Source: Brachybacterium aquaticum (lineage in GTDB: Bacteria; Actinomycetota; Actinomycetes; Actinomycetales; Dermabacteraceae). From it: DNA of 64,000 bases. Below, piece by piece: positions 39,669 through 48,511 of this stretch. The number at the start of each line of letters is the position of its first letter. Positions within the stretch are counted from its first letter, which is position 1. A model generated the notes under the pieces. It made no database searches. It was not told the DNA's origin and saw nothing but the letters and a program-made list of their open reading frames with translations. The DNA is taken from NCBI RefSeq assembly GCF_014204755.1, contig NZ_JACHLZ010000001.1, forward strand, positions 1,426,001-1,490,000, written 5' to 3'. Both the position numbers and the translations under genes were made by a program.

Positions 39669-42026
39669 TCAGTCGGCGGTGACGGTGCGCACGTGGACCG
39701 TGCGCAGGGCGTGGGTAGTGAGCAGGGTCGCGGCGACCACGGCGGCGGCGAGGGCGAGCGGCAGGCCGACGAGGGTGCCCAGCGGGTCGATCACGAGGTC
39801 GAGGCGGCTGGTGCCGGAGAAGAGGGCCTGCACCCCACCGGTCATCACCTCGAGCAGCGCGTTCAGCAGCGTGCGTCCGGCGACCGGGGCGAGGACCGCG
39901 CCGAGCACCGTACCGGCGGCGAGGGCGAGCAGCACCCGGGTGAGGTAGGGCGCGCGGAGCCCTGCGGGCGTGGCCCCGAGGGCGCTGCGGATCGCGATCT
40001 CCCCCGCCTCGGCGGCGAGCCAGAGCCGGGTCACCATCGCGGCGAACAGCATCGCGAGCGCGAGCGAGACGGCGATGGCGAGGCGGGCGGTCGCGTCCAT
40101 CCGCTCGGCGATCGGGCCGAGGAGCTGGGCACGGTACTCGACTGTGTCGGAGACCCGCGCACCGGGCAGGGCGCCGGCGAGGTCGGCGAGGACCGCGTCC
40201 CCGTCGGCCCCCGGGAGGAGCTCCGCGCCGAGGACGTACCACAGCACCTGTTCGCCCTCGACGGGGAGCTGGGCGCGGGCTGTGATCCCGCCGTAGGTGA
40301 GGTCCTGGTAGGAGCCGACGATGCGCAGGTCCTGCCACGTCCCGTCCGCCTGCACGGGCAGGGTGTCGCCGATGTCGCGGCCGGTCTCGGCCAGGGCCGT
40401 GAGCGACAGAGCGATCTCGTCGGCCGCCGCGGGCGGGCGGCCCTGCGCGTACCCGGACCCGGAGGTGCCGTGGTCGCCGCCGGCGACGGGCAGGGAGAAG
40501 GGCACGCCGTCGCCGCCCTCGACCAGGTGGCGGGTGGAGACCAGTGCCGTGTGGGACGCGATCCGGGGGTCGTCGGCGAGCAGCTGCTCGGCGGTCTCGA
40601 AGCGGGCCGCGTCCGCGGGGCCGGAGTGGCGCAGGTCGATCCGCACGTCGCCGTCGCCGAAGCCGAGCTGCGCGGACAGCTGCGGGGCGGCGAGCGTGGA
40701 GGCCATCGCGGCGGGAAGCATGACGAGCACGGCGCACACCGCGAACACCCCGGCCAGCAGCGGAGCCCCGCCGCCGCGGCGCAGCAGCGCCATGACGCCG
40801 AGGCTCGGCCCCACGGGCAGGGGCGAGCGGTGCAGTCGCAGTCGCCCGGGTCGGGCCGTGCGGGCACCGGCGCGCAGGTCCTCCGCCGGCTCCCTGCGCA
40901 GCAGAGCGCGCAGCTGGAGGGCGACGGTGGCGAGCACCGAGGCGACCAGCAGCGCGGCGACCGCGGCGGGGACGAGGAGCACGTGCGGGCCTCCCTGATG
41001 GCCGGTGTAGCGCACGAGGTCCGCGGAGAGCACCGGGGCGAGCGCGGTGCCCGCGAGGAGCCCCGCGAGCGCCGCCGGCACGGCGATCAGGGCATAGGTG
41101 AGCAGATGGAGGCGGCGCACGTCCGGGGAGGACACGCCGATGGCGCGCAGCACGGCGATCTCCCGTCGGTTCCGCTCCAGGGCCGTGCGCACGGCCAGGC
41201 GCAGGCACAGCAGCCCCACGACGAGCACGAGCAGGGAGGCGGCGAGCACCACGGCGCCGACGAGCCCCTCGGCGATGATCGCGAAGAGCGCGAAGGCGGA
41301 GCGGTCCACCATCGGTCCGGCCGACGGCAGGCCCGCCTCCTGATAGGCGGTGCGCAGGGCGGGCAGCCGGGCGGCGGGGTCCTCGACCCAGAAGCTGATC
41401 AGCTGTTCAGGGGTCCCGGTGTGGGCGGCGATGTCGGCGAGGTCGTCCCGATGGACGGCCAGGCGCTTGGAGCCCGCGATCGCAGTGTTCATGGTGGAGT
41501 CGCGGAAGAAGCCGGCGACCTCGAGATCGCGGCGGAATCCGTCGGGCGCGAGGATCGTGACGGTCGAGCCGACCTCGAGCCCGGTCTCGAGGCGGTGATA
41601 GAGGGGCAACCAGATCTGCCCGCGCGCGACCGCGGTGACGGGCCGGTCCTCGAGGTCCAGCAGCAGGTCCCGCTCGGGATCGGGGACGGTGAGGGAGTTC
41701 TCCTGGACGCTGCCCTCCTGCGACCGCCCGTCCAGGAGCAGCTCGGCCCCGTCGATGCCGAGCAGCGGGCTGATCCGATGGGCGGTGACCGCGTCCTGGG
41801 AGGCGGCGAAGGCGTCGATCGCGGCGGGGTCGAGGTCGCCGGTGTGCATCTGCACCAGATGCGGGGCGTCGGCCCGGTCCAGCAGCGCGTCCCCGGCGCC
41901 GACGAGGCGCGCCATGAGACCTGCGCCCGCACAGGCGAGCAGCGCCGAGAGCGCCAGGAGTCCTGCCAGGGTCAGGGCGACAGCCCGGTCCCGCCGCAGC
42001 ATCCCCGCGGCCATCCTCACCAGCAT
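39669..42026 (-). CDS. FtsX-like permease (MacB/LolC type)
   Basis: Encodes 785 residues from ATG 42026. A first helix (AVALTLAGLLALSALLACAGAGL) is followed by a large extracytoplasmic domain (about 45-245), then a three-helix FtsX block with ERNRREIAVLRAIGVSSPDVRR, a fourth and fifth helix, a second extracytoplasmic domain (about 420-620), and a second FtsX block with AGEIAIRSALGATPAGLRAPYL. Both coupling-helix motifs are conserved, so one polypeptide supplies both halves of the transporter. With the adjacent ATPase it probably moves lipid, peptide or antibiotic-like substrates, or responds to antimicrobial peptides. Confidence 0.88.
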   Translation of the reverse strand: MLVRMAAGMLRRDRAVALTLAGLLALSALLACAGAGLMARLVGAGDALLDRADAPHLVQMHTGDLDPAAIDAFAASQDAVTAHRISPLLGIDGAELLLDGRSQEGSVQENSLTVPDPERDLLLDLEDRPVTAVARGQIWLPLYHRLETGLEVGSTVTILAPDGFRRDLEVAGFFRDSTMNTAIAGSKRLAVHRDDLADIAAHTGTPEQLISFWVEDPAARLPALRTAYQEAGLPSAGPMVDRSAFALFAIIAEGLVGAVVLAASLLVLVVGLLCLRLAVRTALERNRREIAVLRAIGVSSPDVRRLHLLTYALIAVPAALAGLLAGTALAPVLSADLVRYTGHQGGPHVLLVPAAVAALLVASVLATVALQLRALLRREPAEDLRAGARTARPGRLRLHRSPLPVGPSLGVMALLRRGGGAPLLAGVFAVCAVLVMLPAAMASTLAAPQLSAQLGFGDGDVRIDLRHSGPADAARFETAEQLLADDPRIASHTALVSTRHLVEGGDGVPFSLPVAGGDHGTSGSGYAQGRPPAAADEIALSLTALAETGRDIGDTLPVQADGTWQDLRIVGSYQDLTYGGITARAQLPVEGEQVLWYVLGAELLPGADGDAVLADLAGALPGARVSDTVEYRAQLLGPIAERMDATARLAIAVSLALAMLFAAMVTRLWLAAEAGEIAIRSALGATPAGLRAPYLTRVLLALAAGTVLGAVLAPVAGRTLLNALLEVMTGGVQALFSGTSRLDLVIDPLGTLVGLPLALAAAVVAATLLTTHALRTVHVRTVTAD

Positions 42027-42073
42027 GGCGCCCTCTCCGCGGCATCGCCCGGCGCGGCGCCACGCAGCTCACA

Positions 42074-42706
42074 TTAGGGCTGGTCAGAGGCTGCGAACAG
42101 GGGAATGAGGGTGCGCAGCGAAAGTGTCCGGCGGTCCCCCGGTGCGGTGAGGGGGATTCCCGGGGTGACGAGCATCCAGCCCTCCACCCCGGCGGCCTCC
42201 GCGGCCTCCACGTCCGCCGGCCGGTCCCCCACGGCGAGGCACTCGGCGGGGTCGAGATCGTGCTCGGCGAGCAGGGCGAGGGTCATCGCGGGATCGGGCT
42301 TGCGGGCGAAGCCGTCGGGCGCGCAGACCATCCCGTCCACCTCCAGGCCCAGCTGGTCGAGCAGTGCCGTCGCGCTCGTGCGCTCGCGGTGCGTGGCCAC
42401 GAGGTTCAGGCCGCCCGCCTCCAGCACCGCCGCCATCAGCTCCCGCGCCCCGTCCATGACCGGCGGAGGGCTCTGCTCCCAGTGGTCCTTGGTGGCCTCG
42501 TACGCCGCGCGGAGCACCTCCGCGGGCACGTCGTAGCGGGTGGCGAGGGCGGTGATCGCCTGTCCGCTGGAGACGCGGGTGAGCGCGCCGACCTCGGCGA
42601 GCAGCGCGTCGTCGACCTCGACCCCGAGCGCGGAGGCGAGCGCCCGGTCCACGTCCGGGTAGGTGTCCACGAGGGTGCCGCCGAGGTCCCAGATCAGTGC
42701 GCGCAT
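42074..42706 (-). CDS. HAD-superfamily protein with altered motif I
   Basis: Encodes 210 residues with the subfamily-IA order: cap domain (about 15-85), motif II LNLVATHRE, motif III lysine in GFARKPDPAM, and motif IV LAVGDRPADVEAAEAAG. Motif I reads IWDLGGTLVD: the nucleophile Asp is present, but the second Asp of DxD (acid/base) is Gly. This variant occurs in some phosphoglycolate-phosphatase-like proteins whose activity is unclear. A promoter GAGACT lies 6 nt before the ATG. The divergent TauE/SafE gene starts 65 bp away, with its own similar -10. Confidence 0.82.
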   Translation of the reverse strand: MRALIWDLGGTLVDTYPDVDRALASALGVEVDDALLAEVGALTRVSSGQAITALATRYDVPAEVLRAAYEATKDHWEQSPPPVMDGARELMAAVLEAGGLNLVATHRERTSATALLDQLGLEVDGMVCAPDGFARKPDPAMTLALLAEHDLDPAECLAVGDRPADVEAAEAAGVEGWMLVTPGIPLTAPGDRRTLSLRTLIPLFAASDQP

Positions 42707-42712
42707 GGCCGC

Positions 42713-42718
42713 AGTCTC
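42713..42718 (-). promoter_or_regulatory. -10-like GAGACT, leaderless promoter
   Basis: On the minus strand GAGACT ends 6 nt before ATG 42706, without a ribosome site. Confidence 0.45.
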
Positions 42719-42759
42719 TCAGGACCGGGACCGTGCGCGCAGGACCCGCCGCACGGTGG

Positions 42760-42765
42760 TTCACT
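42760..42765 (+). promoter_or_regulatory. -10-like TTCACT, leaderless promoter
   Basis: TTCACT ends 6 nt before GTG 42772. Together with the opposing -10 at 42713 it makes a compact divergent promoter pair. Confidence 0.45.
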
Positions 42766-42771
42766 GGAGCG

Positions 42772-43575
42772 GTGCCCCTGCTCGACGAGCTCATGCAGCT
42801 CTCCGCCCTCACCCTCGTCCTCCTGGTCGCCGCCGCGTTCGTGGCCGGCTGGGTGGACGCCGTCGTAGGCGGCGGCGGGCTGATCCAGCTGCCCGCCCTG
42901 CTCACCGCGATGCCGGCCGACGCACCGAGCGGCGCGGTGCTGGGCACGAACAAGATCGCCTCCGCCGCGGGGACGACCGTGTCGACGCTGACGTACATCC
43001 GTCGCATCACGCCGGTGGCGGCGACGGCGCTGCCGCTGGTGGTGTGCGCGCTCGCCGGCAGTGCGGCCGGGGCGGGGATGGCGTCCTTCCTCCCCAGGCC
43101 CTGGCTGACCCCGATCGTGCTGGTGGCGCTGCTGGGCGTGGGCGCGTACACGCTGCTGAAGCCGCAGATGGGGCTGGAGCACGCGCCCCGGCACAGCGGC
43201 CGCGGGCACGTGCTGCGCGCAGGCGGGATCGGCGGGGTGGTCGGGATCTACGACGGGGTGCTCGGCCCGGGCACCGGCTCCTTCTTCATCATCGCGATGG
43301 TGGCGCTGCTGGGGTACGGCTTCCTCGAGGCGAGCGTCCACGCGAAGCTCGCGAACCTCACCACGAACGTCGGCGCGCTCCTCGTGTTCGGGCTGCAGGG
43401 GCACGTGTGGTGGGTGCTCGGCGGGCTGATGGCGGTGGCCAACCTGATGGGCGGCTACCTCGGAGCGCGCCTCGCGCTGAGGCTCGGCTCGCACTTCGTG
43501 CGGATCGTGTTCCTCGTGGTCACCGGTGCGCTCGCGATGCGGCTCGCGATCGACACCGCGGCGATGTTCCTGTGA
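42772..43575 (+). CDS. TauE/SafE-family sulfite/anion exporter
   Basis: Encodes 267 residues from GTG 42772, chosen because of the leaderless-type promoter; ATG 42793 is an alternative. About eight helices are visible. The two family repeats are FVAGWVDAVVGGGGLIQLPALL and the second-half GIYDGVLGPGTGSFFIIAMVALLG, both with the Gly-rich loops and the GTNKIAS / HAKLANLTTNVGAL pair. TauE/SafE proteins export sulfite, sulfoacetate or other small organic acids. No sulfur-metabolism gene is adjacent, so the substrate is open. Confidence 0.87.
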   Translation: MPLLDELMQLSALTLVLLVAAAFVAGWVDAVVGGGGLIQLPALLTAMPADAPSGAVLGTNKIASAAGTTVSTLTYIRRITPVAATALPLVVCALAGSAAGAGMASFLPRPWLTPIVLVALLGVGAYTLLKPQMGLEHAPRHSGRGHVLRAGGIGGVVGIYDGVLGPGTGSFFIIAMVALLGYGFLEASVHAKLANLTTNVGALLVFGLQGHVWWVLGGLMAVANLMGGYLGARLALRLGSHFVRIVFLVVTGALAMRLAIDTAAMFL

Positions 43576-43625
43576 GGGCCGTTCTCCTGTGACTGCCGTT
43601 CTCCGGTGACCGCACTCCTGTGAAC
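43568..43625. repeat. Degenerate tandem repeat across the TauE/SafE stop codon
   Basis: Starting with the terminal TTCCTGTGA of the gene, three more diverged copies of a unit like GCCGTTCTCCTGTGACT follow immediately (about 43578, 43595 and 43610), each with CTGTGA or CGGTGA. This is the most diverged of the stop-spanning duplications in the window. Confidence 0.6.
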
Positions 43626-43739
43626 TGCACCATTCCGTGCCGGAGTGCGCTCGCGGCGGAATAGTTCCGGCGGCGGCGCCGTTGATCTGGAGGTCACTCT
43701 TCCCGCCCCGCGAGGGCGGCCCGCGCCCAGGAGGTCATG

Positions 43740-44777
43740 ATGGATCCGACGACCCTGTTCAGCTACGAGCGCCATGTGGATTCGCGCTCCTTGCGCGGCC
43801 GCACGCTCCTGGTCACCCTCGGCGCGTTCTCCGACGCCGGCGACGCCCAGCACCTGACCGACGACCACCTGCTCAACACCCTGTCCAGCCGCGTGGTGGG
43901 CCGGCTCGACATGGACCAGGTGTACGACTACGCGGGGCGGCGCCCCGAGGTGACGCTCCAGCTCGACCACTTCGACGACTACGAGCGCCCCGAGATCCTG
44001 CTGCACGAGGTCACCGGTGCCGACGGGACCACGTTCTTCCTGCTCACCGGCCCGGAGCCGTCCTTCCAGTGGGAGCGCGTCGCCTCGGCGCTGCGGATCG
44101 TCGTGGAGCAGCTAGGCATCGAGCGGACCCTGCTGCTGCAGGGCTTCCCCGCCCCGGTCCCCCACACCCGCGAGCTGCCGGTGACCCGCTTCGCCGGCAA
44201 TCCCGACTCCATCGCGGTGCGCCGCACCATGCCCGGCACCTTCCGCCTGCGCGCCCCGTTCACGGCGCTGCTGACCATGCGCCTGGCCGAGGGCGGGCAC
44301 GACGTGGTGGGCCTGACCGTGCACGTGCCGCAGTACCTGCACGAGATGTCCTACCCCGATGCGGCGATCGCCCTGCTCGGCGCGGTCACCGAGGAGTCGG
44401 GCCCGCAGATCGCGGTCGACGCGCTGGAGGCGCAGGCCGGTCCGGTGCGCGAGGCGGTCGACGCCCAGATCCGGTCCCAGCCGCAGCTGCAGGAGATGGT
44501 CACCGGTCTCGAGCAGCGCTTCGACCGCATGATCACCTCCGGCATCGGCGGGGAGGTCCCCACGGCGGACGCGATCGCCGCGGAGGTCGAGGAGTACCTC
44601 GCGAGCTTCGAGGCGGAGCAGGGCGAGGGCGACTCTCGTGAGGGCGACTCCCCCGCGGACAACTCCCCCGCGGACGTCTCCCGCGAGGCCGGCTCCCCCG
44701 AGGACGACCCCCGGGGGGACGGCCCGTCGGCCGACGGCGAGAACCCGTCGGCCGGACCCGGGAGCCCGCAGGCCTGA
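43740..44777 (+). CDS. PAC2-family protein (proteasome assembly chaperone-like)
   Basis: Encodes 345 residues; the second of two consecutive ATGs (43740) best fits AGGAGG spacing. The PAC2 domain spans about 20-235: LVTLGAFSDAGDAQHLTDDHLL, the acidic VYDYAGRRPEVTLQLDHFDDY, LLTGPEPSFQWERV and LQGFPAPVPHTRELPVTRF. Actinobacterial PAC2 proteins are conserved but functionally obscure; a link to proteasome or protein quality control is inferred from eukaryotic homologues. The last 60 residues are an acidic, Ser/Pro-rich disordered tail with repeats EGDS/SPAD and the PSADGENPSAG peptide encoded by the TCGGCCGACGG palindrome. Confidence 0.85.
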   Translation: MDPTTLFSYERHVDSRSLRGRTLLVTLGAFSDAGDAQHLTDDHLLNTLSSRVVGRLDMDQVYDYAGRRPEVTLQLDHFDDYERPEILLHEVTGADGTTFFLLTGPEPSFQWERVASALRIVVEQLGIERTLLLQGFPAPVPHTRELPVTRFAGNPDSIAVRRTMPGTFRLRAPFTALLTMRLAEGGHDVVGLTVHVPQYLHEMSYPDAAIALLGAVTEESGPQIAVDALEAQAGPVREAVDAQIRSQPQLQEMVTGLEQRFDRMITSGIGGEVPTADAIAAEVEEYLASFEAEQGEGDSREGDSPADNSPADVSREAGSPEDDPRGDGPSADGENPSAGPGSPQA

Positions 44778-44827
44778 GGGCCCGCAGGCCCGAGACCCGC
44801 AAACCTGCGAGCCCGCAGGCCTGAGGG
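44763..44827. repeat. 18-bp direct repeat including the PAC2 stop codon
   Basis: AGCCCGCAGGCCTGAGGG occurs at 44763-44780, where it encodes the last residues and the TGA, and exactly again at 44810-44827, with partial copies between. The region separates convergent PAC2 and transglutaminase genes. Confidence 0.8.
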
Positions 44828-44851
44828 ACCCGAGCGCTCAGGTGGGCCGGC

Positions 44852-45649
44852 TCAGCGCAGCTCGAGCCGCTCCGACCACCGCTCCTTGGGCAGCTCCGGG
44901 TCCACGAGCGCGGTGACCTGGATGCCGGTGAGGGTCACGTTGCCGGTCAGGGTGGTCATGAAGGCGGTGTCCGCGGCGTCCTGACCGGTGGCGATGCGCA
45001 CCATCGACGCGCGCGGAGCGAGGTGCGTGGAGTCGACGACCAGCCACTGCCCGTCGATCTGCGCCTCCACCACGAGGTGGAAGTCCATCGGGCTCAGCCC
45101 CGGCGCGTACACCGAGGAGCAGCGGGCGGGGATGCCCGCGGCCCGCAGCAGGGTCGCGGTGAGGTGCGCGAAGTCGCGGCACACGCCCTGGCGGGACATG
45201 TAGGTGGTGCGCGCCGAGTCGGTGATCGTGCTGGAGCCGGGCACGTAGTCGAGGTGCTTGCTGACCCACTCCACGACCGCGTCGAGCGCCTCGACACCCT
45301 CGAGGTCCCCCACGACCTCCTCGGCGATGCGCGCGAACTCGTCGACCTCGCAGTAGCGGGAGGGGCGCAGATGCAGCACCGCGTCCGCCTCGTCGGTGCG
45401 CGGCGCGGTCGCCGGCCCCACGCCCCGTGCGTCGTAGACGATCTCGACGGTCCCGCCGGGCAGGCCGTTGATCAGATGGAGACGGCTGCCGAAGCGGTCC
45501 CGGGTCTCGGTGACCGGGTGCTCGTCGCCGTCGACCAGGACGCTCAGGGTCTCCTCGCCCACCGGTGCGTCGGAGATCGCCACCAGCAGGGCGATGTCGG
45601 TGTCCTGGGCCACCTCGGCCCTCATCCATGCGCGCACGTGTCGTTCCAT
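44852..45649 (-). CDS. Transglutaminase-like cysteine protease-fold protein
   Basis: Encodes 265 residues from ATG 45649; ATG 45667 is an alternative, but a -10-like GACACT lies 6 nt before 45649. An N-terminal beta-rich domain (about 1-100, as in actinobacterial transglutaminases) precedes the core with the triad Cys in RQGVCRDFAHLTATLLRAAG, His in MDFHLVVEAQ and Asp in WLVVDSTHLAPR. Such proteins may be proteases, amidases or cross-linkers acting in the cytosol; no export signal is visible. The gene is alone. Confidence 0.85.
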   Translation of the reverse strand: MERHVRAWMRAEVAQDTDIALLVAISDAPVGEETLSVLVDGDEHPVTETRDRFGSRLHLINGLPGGTVEIVYDARGVGPATAPRTDEADAVLHLRPSRYCEVDEFARIAEEVVGDLEGVEALDAVVEWVSKHLDYVPGSSTITDSARTTYMSRQGVCRDFAHLTATLLRAAGIPARCSSVYAPGLSPMDFHLVVEAQIDGQWLVVDSTHLAPRASMVRIATGQDAADTAFMTTLTGNVTLTGIQVTALVDPELPKERWSERLELR

Positions 45650-45655
45650 GCACCC

Positions 45656-45661
45656 AGTGTC
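45656..45661 (-). promoter_or_regulatory. -10-like GACACT, leaderless promoter
   Basis: On the minus strand GACACT ends 6 nt before ATG 45649, without a ribosome site. Confidence 0.45.
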
Positions 45662-45794
45662 GGGCATGACCGGGCCCTGGCGGGACGTGAGATGCCCGGC
45701 CGGGGCGTGATGCGCGACATACCCGCGACATGGCGGGGCCTGCCGCATACGCTGGGCTCCGCCCGCCCCGTCCAGCGCCCTGCGAGGAGCCTCC

Positions 45795-46436
45795 GTGCAG
45801 AATTCCGTTCAGCGACCCGACATCACCGAGCGCGAGGAGTTCGCCGCGACCCTCGCCGCTCTCGGCCCGCAGGCGCCGACGATCCTGCCCGGCTGGGACG
45901 CGGCGGACCTTCTCGAGCACCTGCTGCTGCGGGAGGGCGGTGCCCATCTGCTGGTGGGCGAGCGTCTTCCCGGACCGCTCGGCAGGCGCGCGGCGGAGTC
46001 CCGTGCGGCACGGCGCGAGGTCCCGTGGGCCGAGCAGGTGGCGCGCTTCCGGCAGGGGCCGGGGCGGCTCTCCCCCGTCGGCCGTCTCGACGCGCTCACC
46101 GGCCAGGCCGAGCTGCTCATCCATCACGAGGACCTGCGCCGGGCGCAGCCCGGCTGGGAGCCGCGCCGGCTCTCCCGCGAGCGGGAGGACGACGCGTGGC
46201 GGGCGCTCGGCCTGATGGCGCCGGTCTCGATGCGGGTGCGGGCCGACGTCACCCTCGTCTCGCCCCGCGGCGGTCGGCGGTTCGGGTCGCGCAGGGCCGC
46301 AGGCAGCCTGCGCGTGCACGGCGAGCCGCTCGAGCTGCTGCTGTGGGTGAGCGGGCGGGACGACGTCGCCCGGGTGCGCCTGCACGGCGACGGGGCCGCG
46401 CGGCGCGCGCTCCAGGACGGCCGACGGGGGCTCTGA
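45795..46436 (+). CDS. TIGR03085-family protein (DinB/MDMPI fold)
   Basis: Encodes 213 residues from GTG 45795 with GAGGAG upstream. The N-terminal EREEFAATLAALGPQAPTIL, then GWDAADLLEHLLLREGGAHLLVG and AELLIHHEDLRRAQPGWEPR match the TIGR03085 group within the mycothiol-dependent maleylpyruvate isomerase/DinB superfamily. The conserved His residues (LEHLLLRE, IHHEDLRRA) form the metal site of this four-helix fold. A mycothiol-dependent detoxification or transferase role is suspected for the superfamily but unproven for this branch. Confidence 0.85.
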   Translation: MQNSVQRPDITEREEFAATLAALGPQAPTILPGWDAADLLEHLLLREGGAHLLVGERLPGPLGRRAAESRAARREVPWAEQVARFRQGPGRLSPVGRLDALTGQAELLIHHEDLRRAQPGWEPRRLSREREDDAWRALGLMAPVSMRVRADVTLVSPRGGRRFGSRRAAGSLRVHGEPLELLLWVSGRDDVARVRLHGDGAARRALQDGRRGL

Positions 46437-46462
46437 ACCCCGGTCTGCGGTGACGCGGCGGC

Positions 46463-47485
46463 TCAGCCGCGCTCGAGCAGGAACAGTCGCGGGTGGTGGC
46501 CCTTCTGGAAGAAGCGGTGCTCCCCCACCGGTCGCCAGCCCGCCGGCGCCTGCTCGAGCACCCGGTGCATGCGGGTGATCTCGTGGGTGAGCACCCCGAG
46601 CCGGGCGCGGGGCGCGGCCAGCTCCGCGGCGCGGTCGAGGAGGTCGGTGAGCAGCTGCTCGTTCTCGGAATGCTCGCCGTGGAGGGTGCCCCACGGCGGG
46701 TTGCTGAGGATCCTGGTGAAGCCGCTCCCGAGGTCCGCGGTGCGCACGTCCCCGACCACCCAGTCGATCCGGCCGCGGCGGCCGGCGGCGCGCTGATGGC
46801 GGCGCGCCGCGTCGATCGCCGCGGGATCGAGGTCCACGCCGACGGCGCGGGCGGGCACGGCCAGGTGCAGCTGTTCGACGAGGAAGGTGCCTGAGCCGCA
46901 GGTCATGTCCAGCACCTCGTCCTCCTCGCTGATGCCGAGCAGGTCCAGGACGGTCGCGGCGATGGTGGCGTTGACGGCGCCGGGGTAGTCGACCTCGCGC
47001 CAGGACCGGGTCGCGAGCGGCCGCGGGGTGGTGCGCAGCAGCACCTGCCAGGTCCCGGGCTCGGCGCCGCGGCGGACACGGGCGACGAGGTCGCCATCCT
47101 CGCCGGCCACCGGCAGGCCCGCGAGCTCGGCGAGAGCGTCGGCGAGGCGCCGCATGTCCGGGGTGTCGGCGCCTGCGGCCTCGAGGCGCAGGCCGTGGAA
47201 GGTCTGGCGGGGGCGCTGACGGCGCAGGTCCTCGAGCAGCGCGCCGAGCCGCTGCTGCACGGAGGTCTCCAGCAGCTCGCGGGGCCGACGGGCCGGGACG
47301 GTCAGCGCGGTGGAGGCGGCGACGACCCGGCGCAGGGAGCGCACCGCGTCGAGGTCCGCGGTGGTCAGGCTCAGCTCGGTCGCGGTGACGGCGCGGGCGG
47401 GGCCGAGCGCGGAGGCCTCGGCCAGGGCGCTGTCGGCGCAGCCCTCGAGGACCTCGAGCACCAGCTCATGGGTGATCCGGTCCAT
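46463..47485 (-). CDS. RNA/DNA N-methyltransferase (UPF0020/THUMP-type MTase)
   Basis: Encodes 340 residues from ATG 47485 with AAGGAG 9 nt upstream. A diverged N-terminal THUMP-like domain (about 1-170) precedes the catalytic half: NATIAATVLDLLGISEEDEVLDMTCGSGTFLVE (SAM motif I DMTCGSGTF), AVGVDLDPAAIDAARRH, and the catalytic LSNPPWG motif IV that marks N-methylation of a base, as in tRNA G6 or rRNA guanine-N2 methylases. The C-terminal FFQKGHHPRLFLLERG is typical. The target is most likely tRNA or rRNA; a DNA target is less likely. Confidence 0.82.
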   Translation of the reverse strand: MDRITHELVLEVLEGCADSALAEASALGPARAVTATELSLTTADLDAVRSLRRVVAASTALTVPARRPRELLETSVQQRLGALLEDLRRQRPRQTFHGLRLEAAGADTPDMRRLADALAELAGLPVAGEDGDLVARVRRGAEPGTWQVLLRTTPRPLATRSWREVDYPGAVNATIAATVLDLLGISEEDEVLDMTCGSGTFLVEQLHLAVPARAVGVDLDPAAIDAARRHQRAAGRRGRIDWVVGDVRTADLGSGFTRILSNPPWGTLHGEHSENEQLLTDLLDRAAELAAPRARLGVLTHEITRMHRVLEQAPAGWRPVGEHRFFQKGHHPRLFLLERG

Positions 47486-47567
47486 GGTGGGGTGCTCCTT
47501 CGAGAGGGTGGGTGGGACCACGGCAGGTTACCGCCCGTCGCACCACCGGGGTACAGGCCGGGATCGG

Positions 47568-47573
47568 TAGACT
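47568..47573 (+). promoter_or_regulatory. -10 element TAGACT, leaderless promoter
   Basis: TAGACT ends 6 nt before GTG 47580. No ribosome site lies between, so the transcript probably starts at the start codon. Confidence 0.65.
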
Positions 47574-47579
47574 GCGGGG

Positions 47580-48371
47580 GTGTTCATCGTGAGTGTGTGT
47601 TCCCTGAAGGGCGGCGTCGGCAAGACGTCCGTGACCCTGGGCCTGGCCTCTGCCGCCCTCCACCAGGGGGTGAATGCGCTCGTCATCGACCTGGACCCCC
47701 AGGGTGACTCGACCCTCGGGCTCCTCGGGGAGCCGGCCACCGGCGTGGACATCGCCGAGGTCCTCGCCTCGCCCCGCACCGAGACGGTGGACCGGGCGAT
47801 CACCCCCACCCCGTGGGCGGAGGGTGCGGCGTCCCATCTGGACATCATCGCCGGCTCCAACCGCTCCGCCGTGATGGACTCCCCGGCGCTGAGCCCGAAG
47901 GAGGTGCGTCGGCTGCACGATGCGCTGGACAAGCGCACCCATCAGTACGACCTCGTCCTCGTGGACTGTCCGCCCTCCCTGAACGGTCTGACCCAGATGG
48001 CGCTGTCCGCCTCCGACCGGGCCCTGGTCGTCGCGGAGCCCGGCTTCTTCGCCGTCACCGCCGCGGATCGTGCGCTGAAGCTCGCCACCGAGATGCGGGA
48101 GGAGGGCATCGCGCCGCGCCTGCAGCCGCTGGGGCTGGTCGTGAACCGGTACCGTCCCCGCTCGGTCGAGCACCAGTACCGCCTCGCGGAGCTGCGGGAC
48201 CTGTTCGGCGACGCGGTGCTCGAGCCGGTCATCGAGGAGCGGGTGGGCCTCCAGCAGGCGCAGGGCGGCGCGGTGCCGCTGCACCGCTACGAGGGCGCCT
48301 CCGGTCAGCGCCTCACCGAGGACTTCGATGCGCTGCTGAAAACCGTGATGGACTCGCGCCAGAACTCCTGA
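47580..48371 (+). CDS. Orphan ParA/MinD-family ATPase
   Basis: Encodes 263 residues from a leaderless-type GTG. The deviant Walker A KGGVGKTS is at residues 10-17, A' LVIDLDPQGDSTLGLLG near 40, and Walker B LVLVDCPPSLNGLTQMA near 125. No parB or partner gene is adjacent: upstream is a divergent methyltransferase, downstream a convergent MerR gene. It is separate from the xerD-linked parA later in the window. It may position an unknown cargo or act in cell-pole or division placement; this cannot be decided from context. Confidence 0.85.
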   Translation: MFIVSVCSLKGGVGKTSVTLGLASAALHQGVNALVIDLDPQGDSTLGLLGEPATGVDIAEVLASPRTETVDRAITPTPWAEGAASHLDIIAGSNRSAVMDSPALSPKEVRRLHDALDKRTHQYDLVLVDCPPSLNGLTQMALSASDRALVVAEPGFFAVTAADRALKLATEMREEGIAPRLQPLGLVVNRYRPRSVEHQYRLAELRDLFGDAVLEPVIEERVGLQQAQGGAVPLHRYEGASGQRLTEDFDALLKTVMDSRQNS

Positions 48372-48421
48372 GCCGAACGCCTGAGCCGGACCCCGAGCAG
48401 ACAGCGATCCGGTACGGACAG

Positions 48422-48459
48422 CGAACGGCGGGCCCCCCTCCCCGGGGGCCCGCCGTTCG
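48422..48459. terminator. Perfect 16-bp bidirectional terminator hairpin
   Basis: CGAACGGCGGGCCCCC pairs with GGGGGCCCGCCGTTCG around a 6-nt loop, between the convergent ParA and MerR genes. TCTGT follows on the plus side. It is the strongest hairpin in the window. Confidence 0.9.
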
Positions 48460-48511
48460 TCTGTACTGATGCTCTATGCGGTGTTCGTGGTGCGGCGTGC
48501 CCCGCGGCGGC

